Assembly: GCA_963788585.1 (NCBI GenBank) | Contig: CAWBHA010000004.1 | Location: forward strand, 1 to 64,000 | DNA from: Bog-473 sp963788585 | GTDB lineage: Bacteria > Actinomycetota > Acidimicrobiia > Acidimicrobiales > RAAP-2 | Direction of reading: 5' to 3' | DNA length: 64,000 nucleotides | Shown: in pieces, positions 25,628 to 34,772 of the stretch | Layout: the number at the start of each line of letters is the position of its first letter | Position numbering within the stretch: the stretch's first letter is position 1 | The notes under the pieces: model-generated | The model's database searches: none | The model's input: the letters and a program-made list of their open reading frames with translations, nothing else | Told to the model about the DNA's origin: nothing | Position numbers and translations under genes: made by a program

Positions 25628-27028
25628 ATGGCACCCAGCGCACGGCATCTGTATCCCGAGTGGCTCCGGCCCGGGAGCGCCCGCCACGCCGGCCCCGCCG
25701 GGACCGTCGTCGCCCGCCCTGTCGACGGCGCGACCGACGGGGCGTCACGGATGTTCGAGCGGCTGCGCGCCTTCGACCGTCGCTTCGCCACCTGGGTCGA
25801 CCTCGGGCTGGCCGTTGCCCTCTTCCTGTTGTGCTCGGGCTGGGTGGTCGAGCGGGGGCCACGACCCAGCTCCTGGCTGGTGGGCGCCCTGATCGCCCCG
25901 TTGATCTTCCGGCGGCGCGCCCCGATGACGGTCTTCCTGGCCGTTTCCGCCGTCGCCTTCGTGCAGTGGTTCGTGGCCGGCCCGGCGCTGGCCGACGTGT
26001 CGCTCCTCGTGGCGCTCTACACCGTCGCCTTGGAGTCCGCCTGGCTGGCGGTGGCGGCGGCCTCGGTCATCCTCGAGGTGGGCGTCGTGATGGCCACCGT
26101 GCGCTGGAAGCCCGCCGGCAACGCTTTCGACTCGTTCGTCTTCCTCACCGGGCTGGCCTTCGCCGCGCTGCTGGCCGGCATCGTCGTGCGCGCGCTGCGG
26201 ACGCAGCTGGACTGGTTGGCCGAGCGGACGCAGCGCCTCGAGGTGGAACGCGACCAGCAGGCGTCGCTCGCCGCGGCCGCCGAACGGGCGCGCATCGCGC
26301 GGGAGATGCACGACGTCGTCTCGCACAACATCCAGGTGATGGTGACCCTCGCCGATGCCGCCGCCGCGGCACAGGCCTCGGACACCGGGCGGGCCACCGA
26401 GGCGATGCACGACGTCTCGCGCACGGGACGCCAGGCCTTGACCGACATGCGTCGGATGCTCGGCGTGCTGCGGGACGAGGCGCCGGTCGCGGGCGGGACG
26501 GACAACACGCTCGCCGGCGGCCACGGGACGAACCCTCCCCCGCTGGCGCCGCAGCCGGGGCTGGGCGAGCTCGACGCGCTGGCCGAGCGGGTGCGCGGCA
26601 CCGGCCTCCAGATCGGCATCGAGCGCACGGGCCGGCCCTTCGAGCTCTCGAACGCCGCGGGGCTCACCGTCTACCGCATCGTCCAGGAGGCGCTGACGAA
26701 CGTGTTGAAACACGCCGACGAACCCGGCTCGGTCGAGGTCTGCCTCGTCTTCGACGATCCCGACCTGTCGGTCCGGGTGATCGACGACGGGGGGCGCGTC
26801 GTGCCGGTGCCGGTGGCGGTGGCTGTGCCAGCGGCGGTGGCTGGTGCGGGAGCGGTGGCGGGGGCGAGCAACGGGAACGGGCAGGCCGGCCACGGGGGCC
26901 ACGGCGTCGCCGGGATGGCCGAGCGGGCCGCGGCCTTCGGGGGCACGCTCGCGGCGGGCCCCCGCTCGGGCGGCGGCTGGGAGGTCAGGGCCGTCCTCCG
27001 CGACTGCAAGGCACCGGCGCCCGGATGA
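25628..27028 (+). CDS. NarL/DesK-type sensor histidine kinase
   Basis: 466 residues from ATG 25628 (GAAGGA 6 bases upstream); an upstream in-frame start at 25547 is less supported. Four to five membrane segments in residues 45-195 (VDLGLAVALFLLCSGWVV, VFLAVSAVAFVQWFV, LAFAALLAGIVVRAL) form the sensor. The HisKA_3 box is REMHDVVSHNIQVM, with His near residue 237, followed by the HATPase_c domain (VQEALTNVLKHA, HGVAGMAERAAAFGG). An unusual Val/Pro/Ala-rich low-complexity insert (VPVPVAVAVPAAVAGAGAVAG) lies between the N and G boxes. It phosphorylates the response regulator encoded next; the genes overlap by ATGA. Confidence 0.92.
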   Translation: MAPSARHLYPEWLRPGSARHAGPAGTVVARPVDGATDGASRMFERLRAFDRRFATWVDLGLAVALFLLCSGWVVERGPRPSSWLVGALIAPLIFRRRAPMTVFLAVSAVAFVQWFVAGPALADVSLLVALYTVALESAWLAVAAASVILEVGVVMATVRWKPAGNAFDSFVFLTGLAFAALLAGIVVRALRTQLDWLAERTQRLEVERDQQASLAAAAERARIAREMHDVVSHNIQVMVTLADAAAAAQASDTGRATEAMHDVSRTGRQALTDMRRMLGVLRDEAPVAGGTDNTLAGGHGTNPPPLAPQPGLGELDALAERVRGTGLQIGIERTGRPFELSNAAGLTVYRIVQEALTNVLKHADEPGSVEVCLVFDDPDLSVRVIDDGGRVVPVPVAVAVPAAVAGAGAVAGASNGNGQAGHGGHGVAGMAERAAAFGGTLAAGPRSGGGWEVRAVLRDCKAPAPG

Positions 27029-27711
27029 GCGTCCGCGTCGTGCTCGCGGACGACCAGGCGCTGCTGCGCAAGGGCTTTCGCATGATCCTCGAGGCCGAGG
27101 AGGACATCGACATCGTGGGCGAGGCGGCGGACGGCGCCGACGCAGTGCGGCTGGCCGAGCTCTACGGGCCCGACGTCGTCCTGATGGACGTGCGCATGCC
27201 CGTGCTCGACGGGATCGAGGCGACGCGGGCCATCACGGAGACGGCCGGTGATCGCACGCGGGTGCTCATCCTCACGACCTTCGACCTCGACGAGTACGCG
27301 TTCAGCGCGCTGCGCGCCGGTGCCAGCGGATTCCTCCTCAAGGACGTGCCGCCGACCGAGCTCGTCTCTGCCATCCGCATCGTGGCCCACGGTGACGCCG
27401 TCGTCTCGCCGCGCATCACGCGCCGGCTCCTCGAGGAGTACGCCGACACGCTGCCCGACCTGACCGGGAAGCCCGCTGCTGCCGCCGGGTCCGGGGAGAA
27501 CCCCGCGCTGGCCAGCCTGACCGAGCGCGAGCGGGAGGTGCTGCTCGCCGTCGCCGACGGCCTCTCGAACGCCGAGATCGCCCAACGTCTCTACGTCTCC
27601 GAAGCGACCGTCAAGTCGCACGTGGGCCGGCTCCTGGCCAAGCTGGGGCTGCGCGACCGGGTCCAGGCCGTCGTGTTCGCGTTCCAGACGGGACTGGTGC
27701 GGCCGTCCTGA
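27025..27711 (+). CDS. NarL family response regulator
   Basis: 228 residues, start overlapping the kinase stop. Receiver domain residues 1-120 with acidic pocket ADD, phosphoacceptor Asp in VVLMDVRMP (near residue 55), Thr in ILTTFD and Lys in LLKDVPP. The C-terminal LuxR-type HTH (TEREREVLLAVADGLSNAEIA..L.VSEATVKSHVGRLL) spans about residues 160-220. Forms a canonical pair with the upstream kinase. Regulon unknown. Confidence 0.95.
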   Translation: MSVRVVLADDQALLRKGFRMILEAEEDIDIVGEAADGADAVRLAELYGPDVVLMDVRMPVLDGIEATRAITETAGDRTRVLILTTFDLDEYAFSALRAGASGFLLKDVPPTELVSAIRIVAHGDAVVSPRITRRLLEEYADTLPDLTGKPAAAAGSGENPALASLTEREREVLLAVADGLSNAEIAQRLYVSEATVKSHVGRLLAKLGLRDRVQAVVFAFQTGLVRPS

Positions 27712-27747
27712 CCGGCCCCCGGACTGGGCGACCGTAGGCTCAGTCCG

Positions 27748-29439
27748 GTGGCGACAGACCCGACCGAACTGCCCGACCGCGCCGACCGCGCCGACCGAGA
27801 CGACCGCCCGGCACGAACCGCCGGCAGGCCGCCCCCGACACCTCACTGGGCGTCTTCAGCGACGACGGCCCCTGGGTCCTGGACCCGGAGACGCTGGCCT
27901 GGCGACCGGGTGTCGCCGGGATACGGGCCCGTCTGGCTGCCTCGCTCCCCCGGCTCACCCGCCGACGCACACTGCCGCCGGCCCGCCGGCTCGGGACCAC
28001 CGTGTGGCACCTCGGGAGCGCGCTCGTGCCGTGGTACCTGACGGAGCGGCGTCGGGGCGGCAGCATCTCGGTGGCCGGCCTCTCGCGCCGGCTGCGGGTG
28101 GCCGCCGAGCGGCTCGGCCCGACGTACATCAAGCTCGGACAGATCGTCTCGTCGGGAGAAGGGATCTTCCCGCCCGAGCTGGTCGCCGAGTTCAAATGGT
28201 GCCGCGACCAGGTGCCGGCGGAGCCCTGGCCCGTGGTCCACCGCGTGCTCACCGAGGAGCTGCGCGGCCCGATCGCCAGCGCGTTCGCCTCGGTCGAGCG
28301 CACGCCGCTGGCGGCAGCCTCCATCGCCCAGGTCCACGCGGCCACCCTGCCGCGACGGCACGCCAGTGGTCGTCAAGGTGCAGCGGCCCACGGTGGCCGC
28401 GCGCGTGCATCAGGACCTTGCCGTGATGGCCTGGCTGGCGCCGCACCTCGTCGGCCGCATCCCAGTGGCGGCGCTGGCCAACCCACCTGCGCTCGTCGAA
28501 CTGTTCGCGGAGACCATCGCCGAGGAGCTCGACTTCCGGCTCGAGGCCGAGAACATGCTCGACATCGCCATGACCTTCGCCGCACTCGACCAGCGCGCCT
28601 TCGTGGTGCCGCGTCCGCACCCAACCCTCGTCACGCGGCGCATGCTCGTCATGGAGCGTCTCGACGGGTTCAACTTCGGCGACGTCGAGGGCATGCGGGA
28701 CGCCGGTATCGACACCGAGGCGGTCGTCCGGGCCGGCATGATCGGCTTCTTGGAGGGAGCCCTCTTCTACGGGATCTTCCACGGCGACCTGCACGGGGGC
28801 AACCTCTTCGTCCTCCCGTCGGGGAAGACCGCACTCTTGGACTTCGGGATCACGGGTCGGCTGACCGAAGCCAAGCGCCTGGCGCTGCTCGGGCTCGTGG
28901 TCGGGGCGTCGAACGGCGACGTTGCCTCCCAGGTGGCCGCCCTGCGCGACCTCGGCGCTTTCGCCGACGACATCGACGTGCACCGCGTGATCGACGAACT
29001 GGACTTGGAACGGCCCCCGGTGGACCCGACGGAACTGACGGCCGACGAGCTCGTCGCGGAGATGCAACGGTCGGTCAAGGCGCTGCTCGGGATCGGCGCC
29101 CGCCTCCCGAAGGAACTGATGCTCTTCGTGAAGAACCTGATGTTCCTCGACGGCGCCATCGCGACACTGGCACCCGATCTCGATCTCTTCGCCGAGATCG
29201 AGGCCATCGCGCTGCTGTTCGCCGCCAAGCACGGCGAGCGCATCGTGGCCCAGCTGGGCCTCGAGCAGACCGACGACTGGGCGCCAGACATGGCGGGGAT
29301 CAAAGCTGGCTTCGGGCTCGACGACGACACGGAACGCCTGACCCACCGCGAGTTGCAGGCCCGGAGGGCCGAGGTGCGCGCCAAGTTCGAGGGGCGTGGG
29401 CGCGGACGCGGCCCGGGCGGGCGGGGGCGGGTCCCGTGA
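27748..29439 (+). pseudogene. UbiB/ABC1-family atypical kinase, frame-shifted twice
   Basis: Homologue of the AarF/ADCK/UbiB kinase-like family. Frame 1: a GTG at 27748 opens an Asp/Arg-rich N-terminus. Frame 2, from about 27840, carries GVFSDDGPWVLDPETLAW, then ERLGPTYIKLGQIVSSGEG (the KxGQ motif). Near 28347 one extra C (CTGCCGCGACGGC) throws the frame; the true continuation DGTPVVVKVQRP and everything after it read from 28366, including FHGDLHGGNLF, LLDFGITGRL and a C-terminal all-helical region. The two shifts cancel overall. All kinase motifs survive, so a sequencing error is as likely as decay. UbiB proteins act on membrane quinone or lipid partitioning. The stop overlaps the next gene (GTGA). 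Confidence 0.75.
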
Positions 29440-29939
29440 CCGCTCCACCACCCAGTAGCCCCGGCGTCGCCATCCAGGACCGGATGACGGACAACCACTG
29501 CTGGGGCTGCGGGGCCGACAACCCCGACGGGCTGCACCTCAGGAGCTTCTGGGACGGCGAGACCGCTACCGCGACGTTCGCTCCAGCCCCGATCTTCGCG
29601 GCAGGCCCCGTCCATGTGCTCAACGGCGGCATCATCGCCACGCTGCTCGACTGCCACGGGGTCTGCACCGCAATCGCACGGGCCTACGACGACGAGGGGC
29701 GCATCATCGGGAGCGAACCCGAACTCTGGCACGCCACCACCTCCATGACCGTCGACTACCTGCGGCCGACGCCGATCGGCGAGACGGTGGAGCTCCAGGG
29801 CCGGGTAACCGCGGTCGACGAGCGTGGCACGACCGTCGAATGCGCCCTCTCGTGCGCGGGCAAGGTGCGGGCACGCGCCACCGTGCGCTCGGTGCGCGTG
29901 CCCGACAGCTGGCGGCACGGGGCCTCGGCTGCTCGGTAG
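29436..29939 (+). CDS. PaaI-type hotdog-fold acyl-CoA thioesterase
   Basis: 167 residues from a GTG overlapping the UbiB stop; ATG at 29484 is an alternative. The pattern NHCWGCGADNPDGLHLRSF followed by HVLNGGIIATLLDCHGVCTA and TTSMTVDYLRPTPIGETVELQGRV is that of the single-domain hotdog thioesterases (PaaI/YbgC-like). The GG-x(6)-D region holds the expected catalytic acid. It would release free acids from small or aromatic acyl-CoAs in the cytoplasm. Coupled to the kinase-like gene upstream. Confidence 0.85.
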   Translation: MTAPPPSSPGVAIQDRMTDNHCWGCGADNPDGLHLRSFWDGETATATFAPAPIFAAGPVHVLNGGIIATLLDCHGVCTAIARAYDDEGRIIGSEPELWHATTSMTVDYLRPTPIGETVELQGRVTAVDERGTTVECALSCAGKVRARATVRSVRVPDSWRHGASAAR

Positions 29940-30105
29940 CGACGAGGGTGGCCCACTGCGTCGGGCGCGCCTGGACCTGGTCCCCGCAGCCCACCGGCAG
30001 AGGTGGCTTGTCACAGCCTCTCCGTAGCGTGCCCCGCATGCCCTCGGCCAGCACTCGCATGCCCGTCCCGACGGCGGCCGGCCGGTAGGGTTCGGACCGA
30101 TCCCC

Positions 30106-31503
30106 ATGCCGCCACGCCGTCGTACCGCGACCTCCAATTTTGGCGTCGGGCGCCGCGAGTCTCACGTGGCCGATGCGTTCTACGCCCGCTTCGAGGCACC
30201 GGAGCTCAGCGCCGACGAGCACGTGGCCCCGCACGTGCCCGGCATCTCGTGCCTCTGTGCCGATGCCCGCCGGATGGACGCCTTGGCGGACAATTCGGTG
30301 GCCCTCGTCGTCACCTCCCCGCCGTACTTCGCCGGCAAGCAGTACGAGGAGGAGCTCGATCGGGAGGGTGTGCCGGGCTCCTACCTCGAATACCTGGCAC
30401 TCTTGCGCGCGGTGTTCGCCGAGTGCAAGCGGGTCCTCGAGCCCGGCGGCCGCATTGCCGTCAACGTGGCCAACCTCGGACGAAAGCCGTACCGAAGCCT
30501 CGCCGCCGACGTGATGAGCATCCTGCAGGACGACCTGCGCCTGCTGCCCCGGGGCGAGATCGTCTGGCAGAAGGGCGAGGGCGCCAGCGGGTCGTGTGCA
30601 TGGGGCTCGTTCCGCTCCGCCGCCAACCCCGTGCTGCGCGACGTCACCGAACGGGTCGTCGTCGCCAGCAAGGGCCGCTTCGGCCGGGCTCACTCTCCCA
30701 AGGAGCGGCGGCGCGACGGGCTGCCCCACGAGAGCAGCATCGGCGCGGACGACTTCATGGCGCTCACCCTCGACGTCTGGGACCTCCCGCCCGAGAGCGC
30801 GGTGCGCGTCCGGCACCCGGCGCCCTTCCCCGTCGAGCTCCCGCTGCGCTTGATGGAGCTGTACACCTATCGAGGCGACCTGGTCGTCGACCCCTTCGTC
30901 GGATCGGGTTCGACCTTGGTCGCCGCCGTCCGCTGCGGGCGCGATGCAGCCGGGTACGACACCGACCCCGCCTACGTCGCGTTGGCGCTCGAACGCCTGG
31001 CCGCCGAGTCGCCCGCCGACGCCCTTCCCGACGTGTCGTGCCCCGGCGACGGCGCCTCCGCCGCGACGCTCGCCCGCACCGCGCTCGAAGCGGCGGGCTT
31101 CCGCGACGTGCGGCCCAACCGGCGTCTGCGCGGTCTCGGGTTGGCCGTCGACTTCTCGGGCATCGACGCGACGGGCCGGTCGTGGTACTTCGACGTGGCC
31201 GGAGCGAATTCGGCCTTTCGGGGCGGCATGGCGCGCTCCGACGTGGTCTGGCGGACCTTGGGCCGGGCGTACGTCGTGGCCACGGGGGACGTCAGCCCCT
31301 ACCTGGTGCTCACGACGCAGCTGCCCCGTGACGGCAGCGAGCCCGACCGGGCACTGCGGGCCCCGGGGCCGGGCGGGATCTTCGACGCCGTCGACCTCCT
31401 CTCGCGGAGCGGAGCGGAGCGGCTCGCCGCCTATGCCGCTGGCCGGGCGAGCCCGCTGCCGGGCTTCTGGACCGAGGCGGACGTGTCGCCGGGCTCGGTC
31501 TGA
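30106..31503 (+). CDS. Site-specific DNA methyltransferase with extra C-terminal domain
   Basis: 465 residues from ATG 30106. The catalytic motif IV TSPPYF (near residue 70) precedes the SAM motif I DPFVGSGSTLVAAV (near residue 265), the order of beta-class methyltransferases; TSPPY is usual for N4-cytosine or related adenine enzymes. The core ends near residue 300. The remaining 160 residues form a second domain with AVDFSGIDATGRSWYFDVAGA and GGMARSDVVWRTLGRAYVVA, whose strand pattern recalls PD-(D/E)XK nucleases, but the lysine expected after FDV is Ala, so it may be an inactive recognition domain (inference). Three bases separate it from the next small gene. Confidence 0.85.
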   Translation: MPPRRRTATSNFGVGRRESHVADAFYARFEAPELSADEHVAPHVPGISCLCADARRMDALADNSVALVVTSPPYFAGKQYEEELDREGVPGSYLEYLALLRAVFAECKRVLEPGGRIAVNVANLGRKPYRSLAADVMSILQDDLRLLPRGEIVWQKGEGASGSCAWGSFRSAANPVLRDVTERVVVASKGRFGRAHSPKERRRDGLPHESSIGADDFMALTLDVWDLPPESAVRVRHPAPFPVELPLRLMELYTYRGDLVVDPFVGSGSTLVAAVRCGRDAAGYDTDPAYVALALERLAAESPADALPDVSCPGDGASAATLARTALEAAGFRDVRPNRRLRGLGLAVDFSGIDATGRSWYFDVAGANSAFRGGMARSDVVWRTLGRAYVVATGDVSPYLVLTTQLPRDGSEPDRALRAPGPGGIFDAVDLLSRSGAERLAAYAAGRASPLPGFWTEADVSPGSV

Positions 31504-31506
31504 GTC

Positions 31507-31821
31507 GTGGGCACCGTGGTCGCCTGCGCGGTCGTGCGCGAGGACCCGCCGCGGGTCTTCGTGGCCGAGGACCTCGAGACCCTCAACTGGGTGCTCGCCT
31601 GCCAGCTGGTGGCCAAGACGCCAGGCCGGGACCTCCCGCCCGGCGAGCGCGACGCGCTGCGCCGCGCGCTACGGGAGGAACGGTGGGGAGACGCCGTCTT
31701 CGCCTTCATCGCCCGCACCGGCACCGCGGTCGACGTGTACGAGAGCACGGAGCTGCATCTCGCGGCCGAAGGCGCGGTGGGCCCACTCGAGCTGCAGCTC
31801 ACGCCACTGTTCACCGCGTAG
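31507..31821 (+). CDS. Small protein in methyltransferase cassette
   Basis: 104 residues from GTG 31507, 3 bases after the methyltransferase stop. It begins GTVVACAVVREDPPRVFVAEDLETLNWVLACQLVAKTP, then an Arg/Glu-rich helical part and ends LELQLTPLFTA. No known domain. The spacing suggests co-translation with the methyltransferase and possibly a role as a partner or inhibitor of it or of the nuclease-like protein downstream. Confidence 0.65.
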   Translation: MGTVVACAVVREDPPRVFVAEDLETLNWVLACQLVAKTPGRDLPPGERDALRRALREERWGDAVFAFIARTGTAVDVYESTELHLAAEGAVGPLELQLTPLFTA

Positions 31822-31931
31822 CGCGACCCTTGCGGTCCACCGGCGTTCCGCCCTCGTCGGCGCCCATCCGGGCGCCGGGCGGACCCTTCGGCACCTTCGG
31901 CCCTGCGTCGGTGCCGTGGAAGGATGCGTGC

Positions 31932-33183
31932 ATGCCGAGCGAGCGCACGATGGTCACCGAACTCGGCACCGGCCTGGGCATGCTCGGCCTGTCCGACCTC
32001 GACACGGCGGTGCGCTCGCGCACGCCGGTCATGCGCAGCCTTTCGCCGGAGGTCTGGGAACGCCTGGAGGAGCTGCGCTCCGGGGGCGCCTATGACGCCG
32101 AGTTCCACGGGGCCTGGGCCAACGGGCAGGCCTTCTTGGCTGCGAGCGAAGGGCTGCGCGGCCGCCTCCCGACCATCGTGGAATGGAAGGGGACGGGACG
32201 GGCTCCCGGTGACGAGGTGGCCCCCATCGATCTGCGGGTGGACCACGTCTATCTGATCAGCTGCAAATACCTCTCGAACATCCTCTTCAACGTCTCACCC
32301 GCGCACGTCTTCGACTCGCTGCTGGTCGGGGGACCGTGGCGCCACGGTCGGCCGGCGCAGGACGACGATGCCCACCGTGGCGGCGGAAGCGCCCCGGATT
32401 GGTACGCCGCCGTGGCATCGGGCCCTTATCAGGCGCTCTACGAGGCCGTGCGCACTGCCGCGGCCGGATGGGCGGAAACGGAAAACGGCAGCCGTGTCGT
32501 CTCGCCCCCAGGTGCCGATGGAGCCCCGCGCCCGGCCACCCCGGCCCGCCGGGGGCGCACCGACGGGTCCGTCGTCCTGCCGGGGTTCGGGACCGGCGAC
32601 GGAGCTGAGGAGGCCCGGTCGGATCGCGTACCAGACAGCCAGGCGGGTGGAGCACCCGAGGTGCTGCGCGCAACTGCCGGCGCGGGCGGTCGATCTCACC
32701 GTGGTGCAGCGGGACGCATTGGGACGTTGGCTGCGAACCGGATGGCCCGATGGCGCCAAGGAGCTCTACGCGGCGCTCTCCGACGACGTGGCGCGGGCGT
32801 CGGCGCGACGCTGGGCGGCAACGCTGGGCGGGGCCGGAAGCCAGGGCGAGGCGATGATCTGGCGCCTCCTGCGCATCGGCAGCGCGCCGTACTTCGTCCT
32901 GGGCTCTTCGGCCGAGCGCTCGCTGCGCCTTCGCATCGCCACGTCGTGGGATTGGCGGCAGCGCTACCAACTCCGCTCGATCGCCGTCGAGCCCCAGCCC
33001 GGGGGGCAACCACGGGTCGGCTGGCGGGCCTTGGTGCGCGACCGTGCCTCGCACGAAGTCCACGAGGTGGCCGGGCACATCGAGGTGCGCTGGAGCCACG
33101 GGCGTTTTGGAGGCCTCCCCGAGGCCAAGGGGTATCTCGACACGCCCCATCATCTCGTTCCCGGGTATTTCACGCTCCGATGA
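31932..33183 (+). pseudogene. Nuclease-like protein, frame-shifted in the middle
   Basis: The ATG at 31932 opens ERTMVTELGTGLGMLGLSDLD..., with TIVEWKGTGR and IDLRVDHVYLISCKYLSNILF near residues 78-118. A strand with Asp, a second strand ending (S)-x-K and hydrophobic flanks resemble a PD-(D/E)XK nuclease core (weak inference). The frame is good to about 32490 (DWYAAVASGPYQALYEAVR), then a low-complexity stretch follows; the continuation from about 32650 (LTVVQRDALGRWLRTGWPDGAKELY..., ending LVPGYFTLR) is in the next frame. Total length 1252 bases, one more than a multiple of three. It lies after the methyltransferase and small protein and overlaps the GNAT gene by ATGA, so it belongs to the same unit. 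Confidence 0.6.
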
Positions 33184-33764
33184 ACCAGTTCGACAGTCGT
33201 GCCTTCGCTCCACCGCTGCGTGTCCCCACGCTTTCGCGCTCGCCGGTCGTGCTCCGGTCCTATGCCATGTCCGATCTGGCCATGGTGCGCCGGGCGGCGG
33301 ACGATCCGTTCATCCCCTCCATCTCGACCGTGCCGCGGACCTACTCGGACGACGCCGGACGCGCCTTCATCGAACGCCAGCACGCCCGCGCCGCCGAGGG
33401 TGACGGGTTTTCCTTCGTGATCGCGGAGGAGTCCGACCCCACGGCGGGCATCGGATCGATCGGCCTGTGGCTCCAGGAGATCGACAGCGGCCGGGCCTCC
33501 ATCGGCTACTGGCTGCTGGGCCCGGCACGTGGTCGCGCCCGCGCCGCCGCTGCGCTGCGGGGAGTGGTGGCCTTCGCGTTCGACGAGCTCGCCATCCCGC
33601 GCCTCCACCTCTTCGTCGAACCGTGGAACGTCGCTTCGTCACGAACCGCGTTGGCGGCCGGCTTTACCCGCGAAGCCACCCTGCGGGGCTGGGAGCGCAT
33701 CGACGGCGAACAGCGGGACGCCGATTGTTACGCGCTGCTCCACACCGAGCACCCCCGCCGCTGA
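33180..33764 (+). CDS. GNAT family N-acetyltransferase
   Basis: 194 residues, start overlapping the previous stop. RimJ/RimL-like acetyltransferase: VVLRSYAMSDLAMVRRAADDPFIP at the N-terminus, SIGYWLLGPARGRARAAAAL as the acetyl-CoA binding region (usually Q/RxxGxG/A), then HLFVEPWNVASSRTALAAGFTREATLRGW, the signature of the Rim/SpeG-type subgroup. Probably acetylates a protein N-terminus or small amine. Last gene of the methyltransferase cassette by spacing. Confidence 0.88.
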   Translation: MNQFDSRAFAPPLRVPTLSRSPVVLRSYAMSDLAMVRRAADDPFIPSISTVPRTYSDDAGRAFIERQHARAAEGDGFSFVIAEESDPTAGIGSIGLWLQEIDSGRASIGYWLLGPARGRARAAAALRGVVAFAFDELAIPRLHLFVEPWNVASSRTALAAGFTREATLRGWERIDGEQRDADCYALLHTEHPRR

Positions 33765-33974
33765 CGCGTGGTCGCTCTTCGCCGTGACGACCGCCTCCAT
33801 GCCCGTGAGTCTGAGGACCGTCTCCGAAGACCAGCGAGCGCGGCGCGAGGCCATCGCCTGCGACCAGCTCCCCTCGACGTGGCGGGGGCGACCCACGGAT
33901 CGCTGCCTTGGCGATTGGTGCCGCGGCGACCCGAGCGCCGATCATGAGGGGCTCCAACGGGAGGGAGGACGCTG

Positions 33975-34772
33975 ATGCTCGTGCTCGTGGAGGTAGAGGA
34001 TCGGGTGGCGACGGTCACCTTGAACCGTCCGGAGGCGCGCAACGCGATCTCGGGTGAGCTGCACGGCCAGCTCGACGCGGCCGTCAAGGACCTCGACCGC
34101 CGAGAGGACGTGGGCTGCGTCGTGCTGACCGGCGCCGATCCGACCTTTTGCGCGGGGATGGACCTCAAGGCGCTGGCCACCGAGCAGCGGTCCGTCCAGC
34201 AGGAACGGCAGCGCAAACCGATTCGAGAGGACCAGATGCTGCCGGTGCACCAGGTCCCGATCATCGGCGCCATCAACGGGCCGACCGTCACGGGCGGCCT
34301 CGAGCTCGCCATGTGTTGCGACTTCCTCATCGCCTCGGAACGAGCCAGCTTCGCCGACACGCACGCACGGGTCGGGGTGATGCCCGGGGGCGGCATGACC
34401 ATTCGGCTGCCGCAACTCGTGGGGATCGACCGGGCGCGCCGCATGAGCTTCACCGGCGACTTCATCGACGCCGCCACGGCATGCGCCTGGGGCCTCGTGG
34501 CCGAAGTCGTTCCGCACCAGGCGCTGCTGGAGCGAGCCCGCGAACTCGCCGCGACCGTCGCGTCGATCCCCTCGGAGTACGTGCGGGAGCTGCGCCGCGG
34601 CTACGCCGAGATGCAGGCCCTCTCGGGCGACGAGGCCCTTGCGGCTGAGAACGCATGGTCGCGTGGGTGGATGGCGCAACGCTTCGACCAGACGCGCCTG
34701 GCCACCGAACGCGAGCGAATCGTGGCGCGGGGACGAGAACAGAGCACCGGACGCGGCGGCACGCCGGCATGA
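33975..34772 (+). CDS. Enoyl-CoA hydratase/isomerase family protein
   Basis: 265 residues, GGGAGGGAGG 8 bases before ATG 33975. Crotonase fold: VATVTLNRPEARNAISGEL, oxyanion-hole loops GADPTFCAGMDL and GPTVTGGLELAMCCD, and DTHARVGVMPGGGM. The first catalytic Glu of rat crotonase maps to the GGLELA loop region; the second position reads as Thr-His-Ala-Arg-Val, as in many EchA paralogues with unclear activity. Forms a coupled pair (ATGA) with the LLM oxidoreductase downstream. Confidence 0.9.
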   Translation: MLVLVEVEDRVATVTLNRPEARNAISGELHGQLDAAVKDLDRREDVGCVVLTGADPTFCAGMDLKALATEQRSVQQERQRKPIREDQMLPVHQVPIIGAINGPTVTGGLELAMCCDFLIASERASFADTHARVGVMPGGGMTIRLPQLVGIDRARRMSFTGDFIDAATACAWGLVAEVVPHQALLERARELAATVASIPSEYVRELRRGYAEMQALSGDEALAAENAWSRGWMAQRFDQTRLATERERIVARGREQSTGRGGTPA

